Source: Gammaproteobacteria bacterium (GTDB taxonomy: Bacteria; Pseudomonadota; Gammaproteobacteria; Steroidobacterales; Steroidobacteraceae). Taken from it: a DNA stretch of 59,513 nucleotides. Position 1 is the stretch's first letter; each line of letters starts with the position of its first letter. Positions 7,446 to 16,658 of the stretch are shown piece by piece. Location of the stretch: contig JAQGOE010000086.1 in assembly GCA_028293725.1 (NCBI GenBank), positions 1 through 59,513 on the forward strand, in the 5' to 3' direction. The notes under the pieces were generated by a model. The model saw only the letters and a list, made by a program, of their open reading frames with translations. It was not told the DNA's origin and searched no databases. A program made the translations under genes and the position numbers.

Positions 7446-9872
7446 TTGGGTGAGCACCGTAGGAACCGGGCAAGGCTGTCCCTGATCCTGGCCAGCGTCA
7501 TGCTGACGGCCACGGGATTGAGTTGCGCGGCGAGTGCTGACGAGCCCCCGGACTGGGCGCTGTTGAAGAACCGCTGCGAGAAGTGCCACAACAGTGAGGA
7601 CTGGGCGGGCGGGGTTGCATTCGATACCCTCTCGCCGGATGACATCCCCTCGGATGCGGAGACTTGGGAAAAGGCGGTGCGTAAACTGCGCGGCCGTCTC
7701 ATGCCACCCCCCGGTCAGCCGCAGCCCGACCAACAAACCATCGATTCCTTCGTCCATTGGATGGAGGGCCAGTTGGATGCCGCCGGGGGCGAGCATCCCG
7801 CGCCCGGGAGTGTCGGACTCCACCGTCTGAATCGCACCGAGTACGCGCGCTCGATCGAGGCGATGCTGGGACTCGAAGTGGACGTCAAGACGATGCTGCC
7901 CAATGACGTCTCCAGCGACGGATTCGACAACATCGCGGCCGTGTTGCGCACCTCGCCGGCTTTCCTCGAGCAATACATCACGGCGGCACGCAACATCAGT
8001 CGCCAGGCCATCGGTCGCGCCAGCGGCAAGCCGAGCAGCCGCGAGTATCGCGTCAGCAGTGGCATAGATCAGTCGGAGCACATCGACGGGTTACCGCTGG
8101 GAACCCGCGGCGGCCTGCTCATCGAACATTACTTTGCCGCTGATGGCGAGTATGAGTTCAGCATCCGCGACTTCTTTTTCGGGGGCGCCGGCTACGTCAC
8201 CAAAATCGATCAGCCTCACCACGTCATTCTGACGATCGATGACACGCGGGTGTTCGATCACTCTTTCGGGGGGCCGGAGGATCTGAAGGCGGTCGATCAA
8301 CATCAGGCCATCGCCGCGGACGAGATGCAATCGCGGTTCAACCGGATCCGGGTCAAGGTCAAGGCGGGAGCCCATCGCGTCGGCGTGGCCTTCGTGCAGC
8401 GCTCGTTCGCCGAATCCAACTCGCCGTTACAGCCGATCGCCGAACTGCCGGAGATGGAGCGCACGCCGACCATTCCAGGAGTCGATATCTCGGGCCCGTT
8501 CAACGTGACGGGAGTGGGCGATACGGAAAGCCGGCGACGCATCTTTATATGTCGTCCGGCCACAGCGGAGGATGAGGCACCCTGCGCGCGTCGCATCCTA
8601 TCGAAGCTCGCCGAACAGGCGTTCCGCCGCCCGGTGACGGAGGGCGATCTGCAGGCCCCGATGTCGTTCTATGCGATGGGCCGCGAAGCGGGCGATTTCG
8701 AAGCCGGCATCGAATCCGGGCTCACCGCCATCCTCTCGAGCACCAAATTCCTGTATCGCGCCGAGCCGCTTCCCACCAACACCGCCGCTGGCACACTAGT
8801 GGGAGCGAGCCGGGTAATCTCGGTCGACGACCTCTCGCTGGCCTCACGGCTCTCCTTTCTCATGTGGAGCGAAGGTCCTGACAACGAACTGATCGGGCTC
8901 GCCTCGTCGGGGCGCCTGAGCGATCCGGGTACACTGGACGCGCAGGTGGCGCGCATGCTCGCGGACCCGCGCGCGGAGACTCTGGTCACCAACTTCGCCT
9001 TTCAATGGCTGAACGTCAACAAGATCGACGCCATCGAGCCGACGCCCGATCTCTATCCCGACTTCGACAAGAATCTGCGCGCCGGCTTCCGGGAGGAGAT
9101 GCGTCTGTTCCTGGGCAGCATCCTGCGCTCCCAGCGCAGCGTGTTGGACCTGCTGAGCTCGGATGAGACTTTCCTGAACGAGCGGTTAGCGTTGCATTAC
9201 GGGGTTGCCAACATCCGCGGCGATCAGTTCCGGCCGGTGCACCTGACGGACCCCAACCGCTGGGGACTGTTGGGCAAGGGCGCCATACTCATGGGCACCT
9301 CCTACGGGAACCGGACGGCCCCCGTCCTGCGCGGCGCGTGGATCCTCGAAAATATCACCGGTACGCCCCCCAACTCTCCGCCCCCGGGCGTCCAAGCCTT
9401 CCAGGAGTCAGAGCCCGGTAAGAAAGTAACGACCGTGCGCGAGCGGCTCGAGCTACACCGCTCGAACCCGTCCTGTAACGGCTGCCACGGCGTCATGGAT
9501 CCGTTGGGATTCGCGCTCGAGAATTTCGATGTGGTCGGCGCCTGGCGAGCCAAGGACCTCGATGCCGGCACGGCCATCGACTCCAGCGGCAAACTGGCGA
9601 ACGGCACCCAGATCGACGGGCCGGCCGCACTCCGCAAAGCGTTACTCGAGCGGCCCGACCAGTTCGTCCAGACCATCACCGAAAAGCTCATGACTTTCGC
9701 GCTCGGACGCAGCCTGCGCTATCAGGACATGCCGATGGTGCGAACCATCGTGCGGCAGGCTGCGGCCCAGGGGAATACATTCGAGGCGATCATCAAGGGT
9801 GTCGTGGAGAGCCCGGCGTTCAGAATGCGGGAAATCAACCCCGTGACCCCGACTCAGCAGGCGAGCAGGTAA
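7446..9872 (+). CDS. DUF1592/PSD-type two-heme exported protein, copy 1 (808 aa)
   Basis: A member of the planctomycete-type PSD/PSCyt multidomain family. Apparent order: signal peptide (1-30), PSCyt1-like heme site CEKCH (Cys44, Cys47, His48), DUF1587 (about 110-175), DUF1595 (about 385-445), DUF1592 (about 460-590), DUF1588 with a second heme site CNGCH (Cys677, Cys680, His681), and DUF1585 (about 725-797). Two c-type heme sites imply periplasmic electron transfer; the reaction is not established for this family. The start is a TTG: an in-frame stop lies at 7428-7430, no ATG or GTG comes before the signal peptide, and GAGGGGA sits 8-9 bases upstream. It begins a three-gene module and is followed after 5 bp by the DUF1552 gene. 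Confidence 0.88.
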   Translation: MGEHRRNRARLSLILASVMLTATGLSCAASADEPPDWALLKNRCEKCHNSEDWAGGVAFDTLSPDDIPSDAETWEKAVRKLRGRLMPPPGQPQPDQQTIDSFVHWMEGQLDAAGGEHPAPGSVGLHRLNRTEYARSIEAMLGLEVDVKTMLPNDVSSDGFDNIAAVLRTSPAFLEQYITAARNISRQAIGRASGKPSSREYRVSSGIDQSEHIDGLPLGTRGGLLIEHYFAADGEYEFSIRDFFFGGAGYVTKIDQPHHVILTIDDTRVFDHSFGGPEDLKAVDQHQAIAADEMQSRFNRIRVKVKAGAHRVGVAFVQRSFAESNSPLQPIAELPEMERTPTIPGVDISGPFNVTGVGDTESRRRIFICRPATAEDEAPCARRILSKLAEQAFRRPVTEGDLQAPMSFYAMGREAGDFEAGIESGLTAILSSTKFLYRAEPLPTNTAAGTLVGASRVISVDDLSLASRLSFLMWSEGPDNELIGLASSGRLSDPGTLDAQVARMLADPRAETLVTNFAFQWLNVNKIDAIEPTPDLYPDFDKNLRAGFREEMRLFLGSILRSQRSVLDLLSSDETFLNERLALHYGVANIRGDQFRPVHLTDPNRWGLLGKGAILMGTSYGNRTAPVLRGAWILENITGTPPNSPPPGVQAFQESEPGKKVTTVRERLELHRSNPSCNGCHGVMDPLGFALENFDVVGAWRAKDLDAGTAIDSSGKLANGTQIDGPAALRKALLERPDQFVQTITEKLMTFALGRSLRYQDMPMVRTIVRQAAAQGNTFEAIIKGVVESPAFRMREINPVTPTQQASR

Positions 9873-9877
9873 CACGC

Positions 9878-11200
9878 ATGTTCATTACCAAAAAATATCT
9901 ATCGCGCCGCACGGTTCTGCGCGGGGTGGGTGCGGCCATCTCCTTGCCGTTCCTGGAAGCGATGGTACCGGCGGCCACGGCCCTGGCCAACACGGCGGCG
10001 GCGGCAAAGCCGCGTCTCGGCTTCTTCTATTTCCCCCACGGCGCCATCATGGAGAAATGGACTCCGACCAAGACGGGAGCTGACTTCGAAGTCAGTCCGA
10101 TTCTGGAGCCGTTGAGCCAGTTCCGCGACCAGCTGACCGTGGTCAGCAACATCGGCAACAAGCCCGGCGAGAGCCGCGCGGTGCATGCGTTAGTGCCCGC
10201 AACGTGGCTCTCCTGTGTACATCCCAAAGAGAGCCTCTCGCCGAGCATGGCGATGACAGTCGATCAGATCGCCGCTCTCCAGATAGGTCAGGACACGCCC
10301 TACCCCTCCCTGGAAATCGCCACCGCCCAGGGTCACGGTGTAGGCAGTGCCTGCGAGCGCGGCTACGGCTGCAGCTATTCCGGCACGCTATCCTTCCGCA
10401 ATCCCAGCACCCCGTTACCGATTGAAAGCAACCCACGGCAGTTGTTCCTGCGCCTGTTCGGCCAGGGTGACACGCTGGAGGAACGCCGTTACCTGGCGCG
10501 CCAGACGACCAGTCTTCTCGACATGATCTCGGTGGAAGCCAACTCGGTAGGCAAGACCCTGGGCGCGCAGGACCGCGCTACCTTGAGCGACTATCTCGAG
10601 AGCGTTCGCGAAATCGAGCGCCGGGTCCATAACGCCGCGCACAGCGACGTCGCCAAGCTGCAACTTCCGGAAGTTCCGGGAGCCACTTCCGAGAACTTCG
10701 ACGAGCATCTGAACCTGATGTTCGATCTGATGGCACTCGCCTACCAGGGCAACCTGACGCGTATCCAGAGCTTCATGATCGCGGCCGAAGTGAGTGAGCA
10801 AACCTACAATCACATCGGCGTTCCAGACGCATTCCATGCCCTCTCGCATCACGCTAACGATGAGGCCAAAAAGGCACGGCTGGTGAAGATCCAGCGGTAT
10901 CACACCGAGGCCTTCGCCAAGTTCGTCGCCAAGCTGTCCAAGATGCCCGACGGCGATGGCACGATGCTGGACCACTCGCTGTTTCTCTACGGCAGCAACA
11001 TGAGCAATAGCAACCTGCACAATCAGTATCCATTGCCGACAGCCCTGGTGGGCCGCGCCTGCGGCCAGATCAAGGGCTCGCGGCATATCAACTTCCCCGA
11101 CCGCACCCCGCTCGCGAACGTTCTGCTGACGATGCTCCAGCGCACGGGTGTGAATATCGACAAAGTCGGCGATAGCACGGGAGCGATCGCAGAGATCTAA
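9878..11200 (+). CDS. DUF1552 protein with Tat signal, copy 1 (440 aa)
   Basis: A DUF1552 family protein exported by the twin-arginine pathway: the N-terminus is SRRTVLRG at residues 9-16, followed by a hydrophobic stretch and an Ala-rich cleavage region ending near ATALA. Tat export suggests folding or cofactor loading in the cytoplasm. Body features include FYFPHGAIMEKW near the N-terminus, a conserved HHAND segment and a C-terminal YGSNMSNSN segment. DUF1552 genes commonly pair with DUF1592 genes, much as DUF1501 pairs with other PSD proteins. The shared habit suggests a partner or enzyme of the heme protein, but no activity is known to me. It starts 5 bp after the DUF1592 gene and ends 4 bp before the ankyrin gene. 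Confidence 0.88.
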   Translation: MFITKKYLSRRTVLRGVGAAISLPFLEAMVPAATALANTAAAAKPRLGFFYFPHGAIMEKWTPTKTGADFEVSPILEPLSQFRDQLTVVSNIGNKPGESRAVHALVPATWLSCVHPKESLSPSMAMTVDQIAALQIGQDTPYPSLEIATAQGHGVGSACERGYGCSYSGTLSFRNPSTPLPIESNPRQLFLRLFGQGDTLEERRYLARQTTSLLDMISVEANSVGKTLGAQDRATLSDYLESVREIERRVHNAAHSDVAKLQLPEVPGATSENFDEHLNLMFDLMALAYQGNLTRIQSFMIAAEVSEQTYNHIGVPDAFHALSHHANDEAKKARLVKIQRYHTEAFAKFVAKLSKMPDGDGTMLDHSLFLYGSNMSNSNLHNQYPLPTALVGRACGQIKGSRHINFPDRTPLANVLLTMLQRTGVNIDKVGDSTGAIAEI

Positions 11201-11204
11201 CGAT

Positions 11205-12794
11205 ATGGGCTCCACGCGTCACCTCCAGCGTTTGTTCTTGGCCCTGCTCTGCCTGGCCGTCGGCCGTGCATTCGGCGCCGACACCGTGGTCGAAGCCGTC
11301 GACAAGCCAGCACCTCTCGTCGAGGCCGCACACGCAGGTGACGACGCCAAGGCGACCGCGTTGCTCACTGCGCAGCCGCACCCCGACGTCAACCAAAAAA
11401 CTGCTGACGGCACCAGCGCCCTCCACTGGGCTGTCTATCACAACGATGTGCGCCTGATCGAGCGACTGTTGGCTCTTGGCGCTGATGCAAATGCGAAGAA
11501 CGACTACGGTTCCACCCCCCTCTCCGAAGCCGCGGTCGTAGGCAACCCGGCGGTCGTGAAAAAGCTCCTCAAAGCCGGCGCGAACGTCGAATCCGCGAAT
11601 GGCGACGGACAGACCGCGCTGATGATCACCGCGCGCACGAGCAACCTCGATGTGGCGAAGCTGCTGCTGGACCATGGCGCCAACGTCAAGGCGCGTGAGC
11701 AATGGCGTGGGCAGACTGCGCTCATGTGGGCCGCGGCGGAGAGCCAACCCGAAATGGTCCGCCTGTTGATTAAGCATCATGCCGCGGTGAACGAGCGCTC
11801 GGATACGACCAACTTCGAGCGGCAGGTCACTTCGGAGCCGCGCATGCAGGCGCGGCCCTCGGGTGGCCTCACGCCCTTGCTCTTCGCGGCCCGCAAAGGC
11901 TGCCTCGACTGCGCCAGGTACCTGGTCGCGGCTGGCGCGGATGTCAATCTGACCGACCCCGACGGCGTCGCTCCCCTGCTGCTCGCCACGATCAATTTCA
12001 ACTTCGATGTGGCGGCATTCCTCGTGCAACACGGCGCGGATGTGGACAAGTGGGATCTGTGGGGCCGAACCGCTCTCTACGAAGCCGTCGACATGAACAC
12101 GCTGCCCGTCGGAGGCCGTGCGGATCGGCCGCCTTCGAGTGCCACGACCGGTTTGCAACTCATCGAGATGCTGCTCAAGGCCGGTGCGAACCCCAATCCT
12201 CAACTGAAGCTTTTCCCGCCGTATCGCTCGCTACGAGACGACCGTGGCGCCGACACAGTTCTAACCGTGGGCGCGACGCCGCTGCTGCGCGCGGCGAAAG
12301 CCGGCGACATCGCGGCAATGAAGCTCCTGCTGACACACGGCGCGAACCCAAGTCTGCCGACCGCGACGGGCGTAACCCCTTTGATGGCCGCGGCCGGTAA
12401 TGGCTCGAGCAACCTCGACACCCGTGGACGGTACAAGACCGAGGCACAGGCGGTCGACGCGACTAATGTGCTTCTCGCATCGGGCGTTGATATCAACCAG
12501 CGCGACGGCAACGGCCAGACGGCACTCTATGGAGCCGCGACCTGGGGATGGAATGACCTGGTCAAAACGCTAGCGGCCCACAACGCGGATCTCTTGATCA
12601 AAGACGCTCGCGGTCGTACCGCCGCCGACATCGCAATGGGGACGAACGGTGGCGGCTCCGGACGCGCGAGCGTCACCCCACACCCCGAGACAGCGGCATT
12701 GCTCAAACAATTGATGGCCGGCGCCGGGGCCCCCGTGGCAAACAACTCGCAAGGCGCCAAGCCTCGGGTAGCGCCGATCGCTTCGACGGAATAA
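11205..12794 (+). CDS. Secreted ankyrin-repeat protein, copy 1 (529 aa)
   Basis: A signal peptide (residues 1-24, ending AFG-A) followed by about ten ankyrin repeats, recognisable from units such as DGTSALHWAV, YGSTPLSEAA, GQTALMITAR, GQTALMWAAA, GLTPLLFAAR and GATPLLRAAK, each ending in GADVN- or GANP-like turns. Longer inserts interrupt the array around residues 195-220 and 300-350. Ankyrin arrays bind other proteins; an exported one next to two exported cluster partners suggests a scaffold or inhibitor in the periplasm. The tail (about 490-529) is low-complexity and probably disordered. It is third in the module and is followed after 4 bp by the second DUF1592 gene. Confidence 0.9.
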   Translation: MGSTRHLQRLFLALLCLAVGRAFGADTVVEAVDKPAPLVEAAHAGDDAKATALLTAQPHPDVNQKTADGTSALHWAVYHNDVRLIERLLALGADANAKNDYGSTPLSEAAVVGNPAVVKKLLKAGANVESANGDGQTALMITARTSNLDVAKLLLDHGANVKAREQWRGQTALMWAAAESQPEMVRLLIKHHAAVNERSDTTNFERQVTSEPRMQARPSGGLTPLLFAARKGCLDCARYLVAAGADVNLTDPDGVAPLLLATINFNFDVAAFLVQHGADVDKWDLWGRTALYEAVDMNTLPVGGRADRPPSSATTGLQLIEMLLKAGANPNPQLKLFPPYRSLRDDRGADTVLTVGATPLLRAAKAGDIAAMKLLLTHGANPSLPTATGVTPLMAAAGNGSSNLDTRGRYKTEAQAVDATNVLLASGVDINQRDGNGQTALYGAATWGWNDLVKTLAAHNADLLIKDARGRTAADIAMGTNGGGSGRASVTPHPETAALLKQLMAGAGAPVANNSQGAKPRVAPIASTE

Positions 12795-12798
12795 CGCT

Positions 12799-15324
12799 GT
12801 GACGTCGAATACAGCAAAACCGGCACGTGGAGTCTTTTGGGCTCGCCTGCTAGTCGGAGCCGCGACCGCAGTGCTATGCGCGTCAACCGTCGCTGCCGGT
12901 GCTTCGTCCTCTACGACTGTGAGCGCGTCGTCCTCGCCAGCCGGCCCGCCATCGACCGCCTCCGACTCCTCCTTCGATGACGTAGCTGCCCGGAAGTGGG
13001 CCTTCTTCGACAAGTACTGCAGCAAGTGCCACAACGTCGAAGACTGGGCCGGCGGCATCGCCTTCGAGTCGCTCTCTCCTCACGAAATCCCCCAAGACGC
13101 CGAGACCTGGGAAAAGGCCGTCCGCAAGCTGCGCGGACGGTTGATGCCTCCGGCCGGCAACCCGCAGCCGGATTCCCAGTCGGTGCAATCACTCGTCGCC
13201 TGGCTGGAAACGAACATCGACACGGCGGCACACGGACACTCCGAGCCCGGCCGGGTGGGACTGCACCGCCTGAATCGCAAGGAATACGTGAACGCGGTCC
13301 GCGACCTGTTGGATGTCGAGGTCGACCCTGCCGACACCCTGCCCCGAGATGACGCGCGAGACGGCTTCGACAACGTCGCCAGCGCCTTGCAGGTGTCGCC
13401 GTCGTTCCTCGATCAGTATTTGAGCGCGGCGCGAAAAGTTGCCATCCAGGCACTGGGCGACGTACAGGCTCGCCCAACCGGCATCACCTACACCGCGGAG
13501 CCTAACGCGACACAGTTCTTCCACACCGAAGGCCTGCCCCTGGGTACGCGCGGCGGACTGGCGATCACACATCATTTTCCCGCCGACGGCGAGTACGTCA
13601 TCAACATCGCGAACATGGCCCAGGCGATCTGGGTCTACAACATGGAGTTCGAGAATCACCTCATCGTCACCCTCGACCATCACAAGATCTACGAGACCTC
13701 CGTAGGCGGTGAAGAGGACATGAAGGCGATCGACCAGCGCCAGGATCCCGCGGTAGACGCCATCAACAAGCGGCTGAAAGACATCCACTTCAATGCCACG
13801 GCCGGACCGCATCAAGTGGTAGTCACCTTCCTGCAGCGGAGTTTCGCCGAAGGCGAAGGGCGCCTTGCGCCAAACGTTCCGGGCGGTGGCGAGGATCGGG
13901 TGTTGCGTGTCACCTCATTCGAGGTGCGTGGCCCCCTCAAGGCAACCGGCCTTGGTGAGACGCCATCGCGCAAACGCATCTACTCCTGCTACCCGAAGAA
14001 CGCAGCCGAGGAAGACCCCTGCGCGCGACAGGTTCTGCAGCGAATGGCGGAGCGAGCTTTCCGGCGGCCGATCGATGCCGCGGATATGCAGGACCTGATG
14101 CGGTTCTACGCGGAAGGCAAGCGGATCGGCGGCTTCGAAGCGGGTATTCGCCACGGTCTGACGGCAATCCTGGCGGACCCGGATTTCCTGTATCGCACGG
14201 AGCGTCCGGCCGGCGATCTGCAACGTACAGCCAACACGACGTTCCGCCTCAATGATCTCGATCTGGCATCACGCCTCTCCTTCTTTCTCTGGAGCAGTGT
14301 GCCCGATGCCGAGTTGCTGGCGGCGGCGGAGCGCGGCGAGTTGCATTCGGGACCGGAGCTCGAAGCGCAGGTGAGACGGATGCTAGCGGACCCGCGCTCG
14401 CAGTCCCTCGCCGCGAATTTCGCCTTCCAATGGCTCAACATGGCAAAACTAGCCGAAATCCAACCCGACGTGGCGCTGTTCCCGAACCTCAACGGCGACA
14501 TCCGCAATGATTTCCGGCAGGAGCTGCGCCTATTCATTGACAGTGTGTTTCGCGAGAACCATAACGTTCTCGACCTCTTGAGCGCGGACTACACTTTCGT
14601 CAACGAGCGCCTGGCGCTTCACTACGGCATTCGCGACGTAAAGGGCGATCAGTTTCGCCGCGTGCAACTGAAGGATTCAAAACGCTTCGGGCTGCTCGGC
14701 AAGGGAGCGGTTCTCATGGTGACCTCGTATCCCAATCGTACGGCTCCCGTGCTCCGCGGGTCCTTCATCCTCGAGCGAATCCTCGGCACACCGCCCGCAG
14801 CGCCGCCACCGAATGTGGGAGCGCTGCAGGAGAACCAGGAAGGCAAGAAGGCCTTGGGCATGCGCGAGTTGATGGCCATGCATCGCCGCAATCCAAGCTG
14901 CTTGGCCTGTCATGGGATCATGGACCCGTTGGGATTCGCGCTCGAGAACTTCGACGCCGTGGGGCAATACCGCACCAAGGATCGCTTCGCGGGAATCGAC
15001 ATCGACGCCAGCGGTGAGTTACCCGACGGCACCGCTCTAAAAGGTCCTGACGACCTGCGCAACGCATTACTGCGCCGTCCGGATCAGTTCGTCCAGACCC
15101 TCACCGAAAAGTTGATGATCTACGCACTCGGTCGAGGACTCGACTACAAAGACATGCCAAACATCCGTGCCATAGTGCGCAACTCGGCAGCACAGGGTTA
15201 CCGGTTCGAGCCGCTGGTGATGGATATTGTGACCAGCGATGCATTCCAGTACGAGCGCCCCGAAGCGACGCCCCCACTCAAACAGGCCACGCAGCAAGCG
15301 AGCCTGGCGCCGACGGCACATTAA
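12799..15324 (+). CDS. DUF1592/PSD-type two-heme exported protein, copy 2 (841 aa)
   Basis: Paralogue of the 808-aa protein with the same domain order. It begins with GTG, 4 bp after the ankyrin gene. The signal peptide (about 1-35) is followed by a Ser/Thr/Ala-rich linker (about 35-60) absent from copy 1. The first heme site is CSKCH (Cys74, Cys77, His78) and the second is CLACH (Cys701, Cys704, His705). DUF1587, DUF1595, DUF1592, DUF1588 and DUF1585 blocks follow as in copy 1, with shared segments such as AETWEKAVRKLRGRLMPP. Function is probably periplasmic redox transfer, inferred from the hemes. Divergence between copies suggests different substrates or partners. Confidence 0.88.
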   Translation: MTSNTAKPARGVFWARLLVGAATAVLCASTVAAGASSSTTVSASSSPAGPPSTASDSSFDDVAARKWAFFDKYCSKCHNVEDWAGGIAFESLSPHEIPQDAETWEKAVRKLRGRLMPPAGNPQPDSQSVQSLVAWLETNIDTAAHGHSEPGRVGLHRLNRKEYVNAVRDLLDVEVDPADTLPRDDARDGFDNVASALQVSPSFLDQYLSAARKVAIQALGDVQARPTGITYTAEPNATQFFHTEGLPLGTRGGLAITHHFPADGEYVINIANMAQAIWVYNMEFENHLIVTLDHHKIYETSVGGEEDMKAIDQRQDPAVDAINKRLKDIHFNATAGPHQVVVTFLQRSFAEGEGRLAPNVPGGGEDRVLRVTSFEVRGPLKATGLGETPSRKRIYSCYPKNAAEEDPCARQVLQRMAERAFRRPIDAADMQDLMRFYAEGKRIGGFEAGIRHGLTAILADPDFLYRTERPAGDLQRTANTTFRLNDLDLASRLSFFLWSSVPDAELLAAAERGELHSGPELEAQVRRMLADPRSQSLAANFAFQWLNMAKLAEIQPDVALFPNLNGDIRNDFRQELRLFIDSVFRENHNVLDLLSADYTFVNERLALHYGIRDVKGDQFRRVQLKDSKRFGLLGKGAVLMVTSYPNRTAPVLRGSFILERILGTPPAAPPPNVGALQENQEGKKALGMRELMAMHRRNPSCLACHGIMDPLGFALENFDAVGQYRTKDRFAGIDIDASGELPDGTALKGPDDLRNALLRRPDQFVQTLTEKLMIYALGRGLDYKDMPNIRAIVRNSAAQGYRFEPLVMDIVTSDAFQYERPEATPPLKQATQQASLAPTAH

Positions 15325-15338
15325 GGAGCCGTACACCG

Positions 15339-16658
15339 ATGTTCATCACACGCAAACATCTCTCCAGACGCACGATGTTAAAAGGTGCGGGTGTGGCGCT
15401 GGGCTTACCGCTGCTCGATGCCATGATCCCCGCGGCGACCGCACTGGCCGCCACCGCGGCCGCGCCGAAGCCGAGACTGGGGTTTGTCTATTTTCCGCAC
15501 GGCGCGGTCATGGACCGCTGGAAACCGGCAGCCGTCGGCACGGGCTTCGACTTTCCACAGATCCTCGCGCCCCTGGAGCCCTACAAGGCCTACACAACCG
15601 TCGTCACAGGCCTGCGCAACAAAGGCGGTGAGAGCTCCGACCCCCACGGCATCATTGCGGGCACCTGGCTCTCCTGCGTAGGGCCGAAAGAGCGCGAGGG
15701 CAAAGGAGATCTGGGAATCACCGCGGACCAGCTTGCGGCCCGTGGCATCGGACAGAGCACCCCACTCCCGTCGATCGAACTCGCGGGAGAAAGTGCGGGC
15801 GGCGTCGCATGCGCGCCGGGGGTCGGCTGTGGGTTTGCCAGCACCATCGCGTTCCGTACGCCAACACAGCCACTGCCGATGGAGAACAACCCTCGAAAGG
15901 TGTTCTATCAACTGTTCGGCCAGGGCGATACGGACGCCGAACGCAACGAGATTACGCAGGAGACCGGCAGCATCCTCGATCACGTGATGGCGAAGGCTCG
16001 CCGCATGAGCGATGGACTGGGCCCGAGCGACCGGGCGGCCCTGGCCGACTACCTCGACTCGGTCCGCGAGATCGAGCGCCGGATCCAGAAGCTGCAGGAG
16101 GCCGGCAGCTCACAAATACATCTTCCGGATGCGCCGCTCGGCACGCCGGAGGATTTCGGCGAGCAGCTGAAGGTGATGTTCGAGCTCATGACACTCGCCT
16201 GGCAAACCGACAAGACCCGCGTCGCCACCTTCATGATGGCCAAGGAGGTGAGCATGCGCACCTACAACCAGATCGGGGTGTCCGATGCCTTTCACCCCCT
16301 CTCCCATCACCAGAACGACCCCTCGAAGCTGGACCGGCTGGCGAAAATACAGACCTGGCACACCAAGATGTTTGCCGGCTTCGCGAAGCGGCTGCAGCAA
16401 GTGAACGACGGCGACGGCTCTCTGTTGGACCACGTCATCATTCTGTACGGCAGCAACATGAGCAACAGCGACAAACACAACAATGACCCATTGCCCTCGG
16501 CGGTGCTCGGACACGGCTACGGCCGTATCAAGGGCGGACAGCACCTGCACTATCAGCAGGACACCCCGCACGCGAATCTGCTGCTCACCCTGTTGAATCG
16601 CGCCAACGTACCCACCACGACCTTGGGCAACAGCACGGGGCTGCTGCAGGAAATCTGA
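15339..16658 (+). CDS. DUF1552 protein with Tat signal, copy 2 (439 aa)
   Basis: Paralogue of the 440-aa DUF1552 protein and nearly the same length. The Tat motif is SRRTMLKG at residues 9-16. The same landmarks are present: VYFPHGAVMDRW, a cysteine-containing VACAPGVGCGF segment, an FGQGDT segment, SHHQNDP and YGSNMSNSD. The ATG is preceded by AAGGAG about 9 bases upstream. The stop overlaps the start of the second ankyrin gene by one base (TGATG at 16656-16660), so the two are coupled. Confidence 0.88.
   Translation: MFITRKHLSRRTMLKGAGVALGLPLLDAMIPAATALAATAAAPKPRLGFVYFPHGAVMDRWKPAAVGTGFDFPQILAPLEPYKAYTTVVTGLRNKGGESSDPHGIIAGTWLSCVGPKEREGKGDLGITADQLAARGIGQSTPLPSIELAGESAGGVACAPGVGCGFASTIAFRTPTQPLPMENNPRKVFYQLFGQGDTDAERNEITQETGSILDHVMAKARRMSDGLGPSDRAALADYLDSVREIERRIQKLQEAGSSQIHLPDAPLGTPEDFGEQLKVMFELMTLAWQTDKTRVATFMMAKEVSMRTYNQIGVSDAFHPLSHHQNDPSKLDRLAKIQTWHTKMFAGFAKRLQQVNDGDGSLLDHVIILYGSNMSNSDKHNNDPLPSAVLGHGYGRIKGGQHLHYQQDTPHANLLLTLLNRANVPTTTLGNSTGLLQEI

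Larger units (their letters stand above)
7446..12794 (+). repeat. Tandem duplicated three-gene module, copy 1 (DUF1592-DUF1552-ankyrin)
   Basis: This block and the one at 12799-18256 contain the same three families in the same order and strand, with gaps of only a few bases. The corresponding proteins align end to end at the family level, but their sequences have clearly diverged (for example CEKCHNSEDW against CSKCHNVEDW). I read this as an old tandem duplication that selection has kept. Confidence 0.85.

Noticed and set aside
7158..8081. A 307-codon minus-strand frame overlapping the first DUF1592 gene
   Set aside because: It is antisense to a protein with a heme motif and signal peptide; no domain seen.
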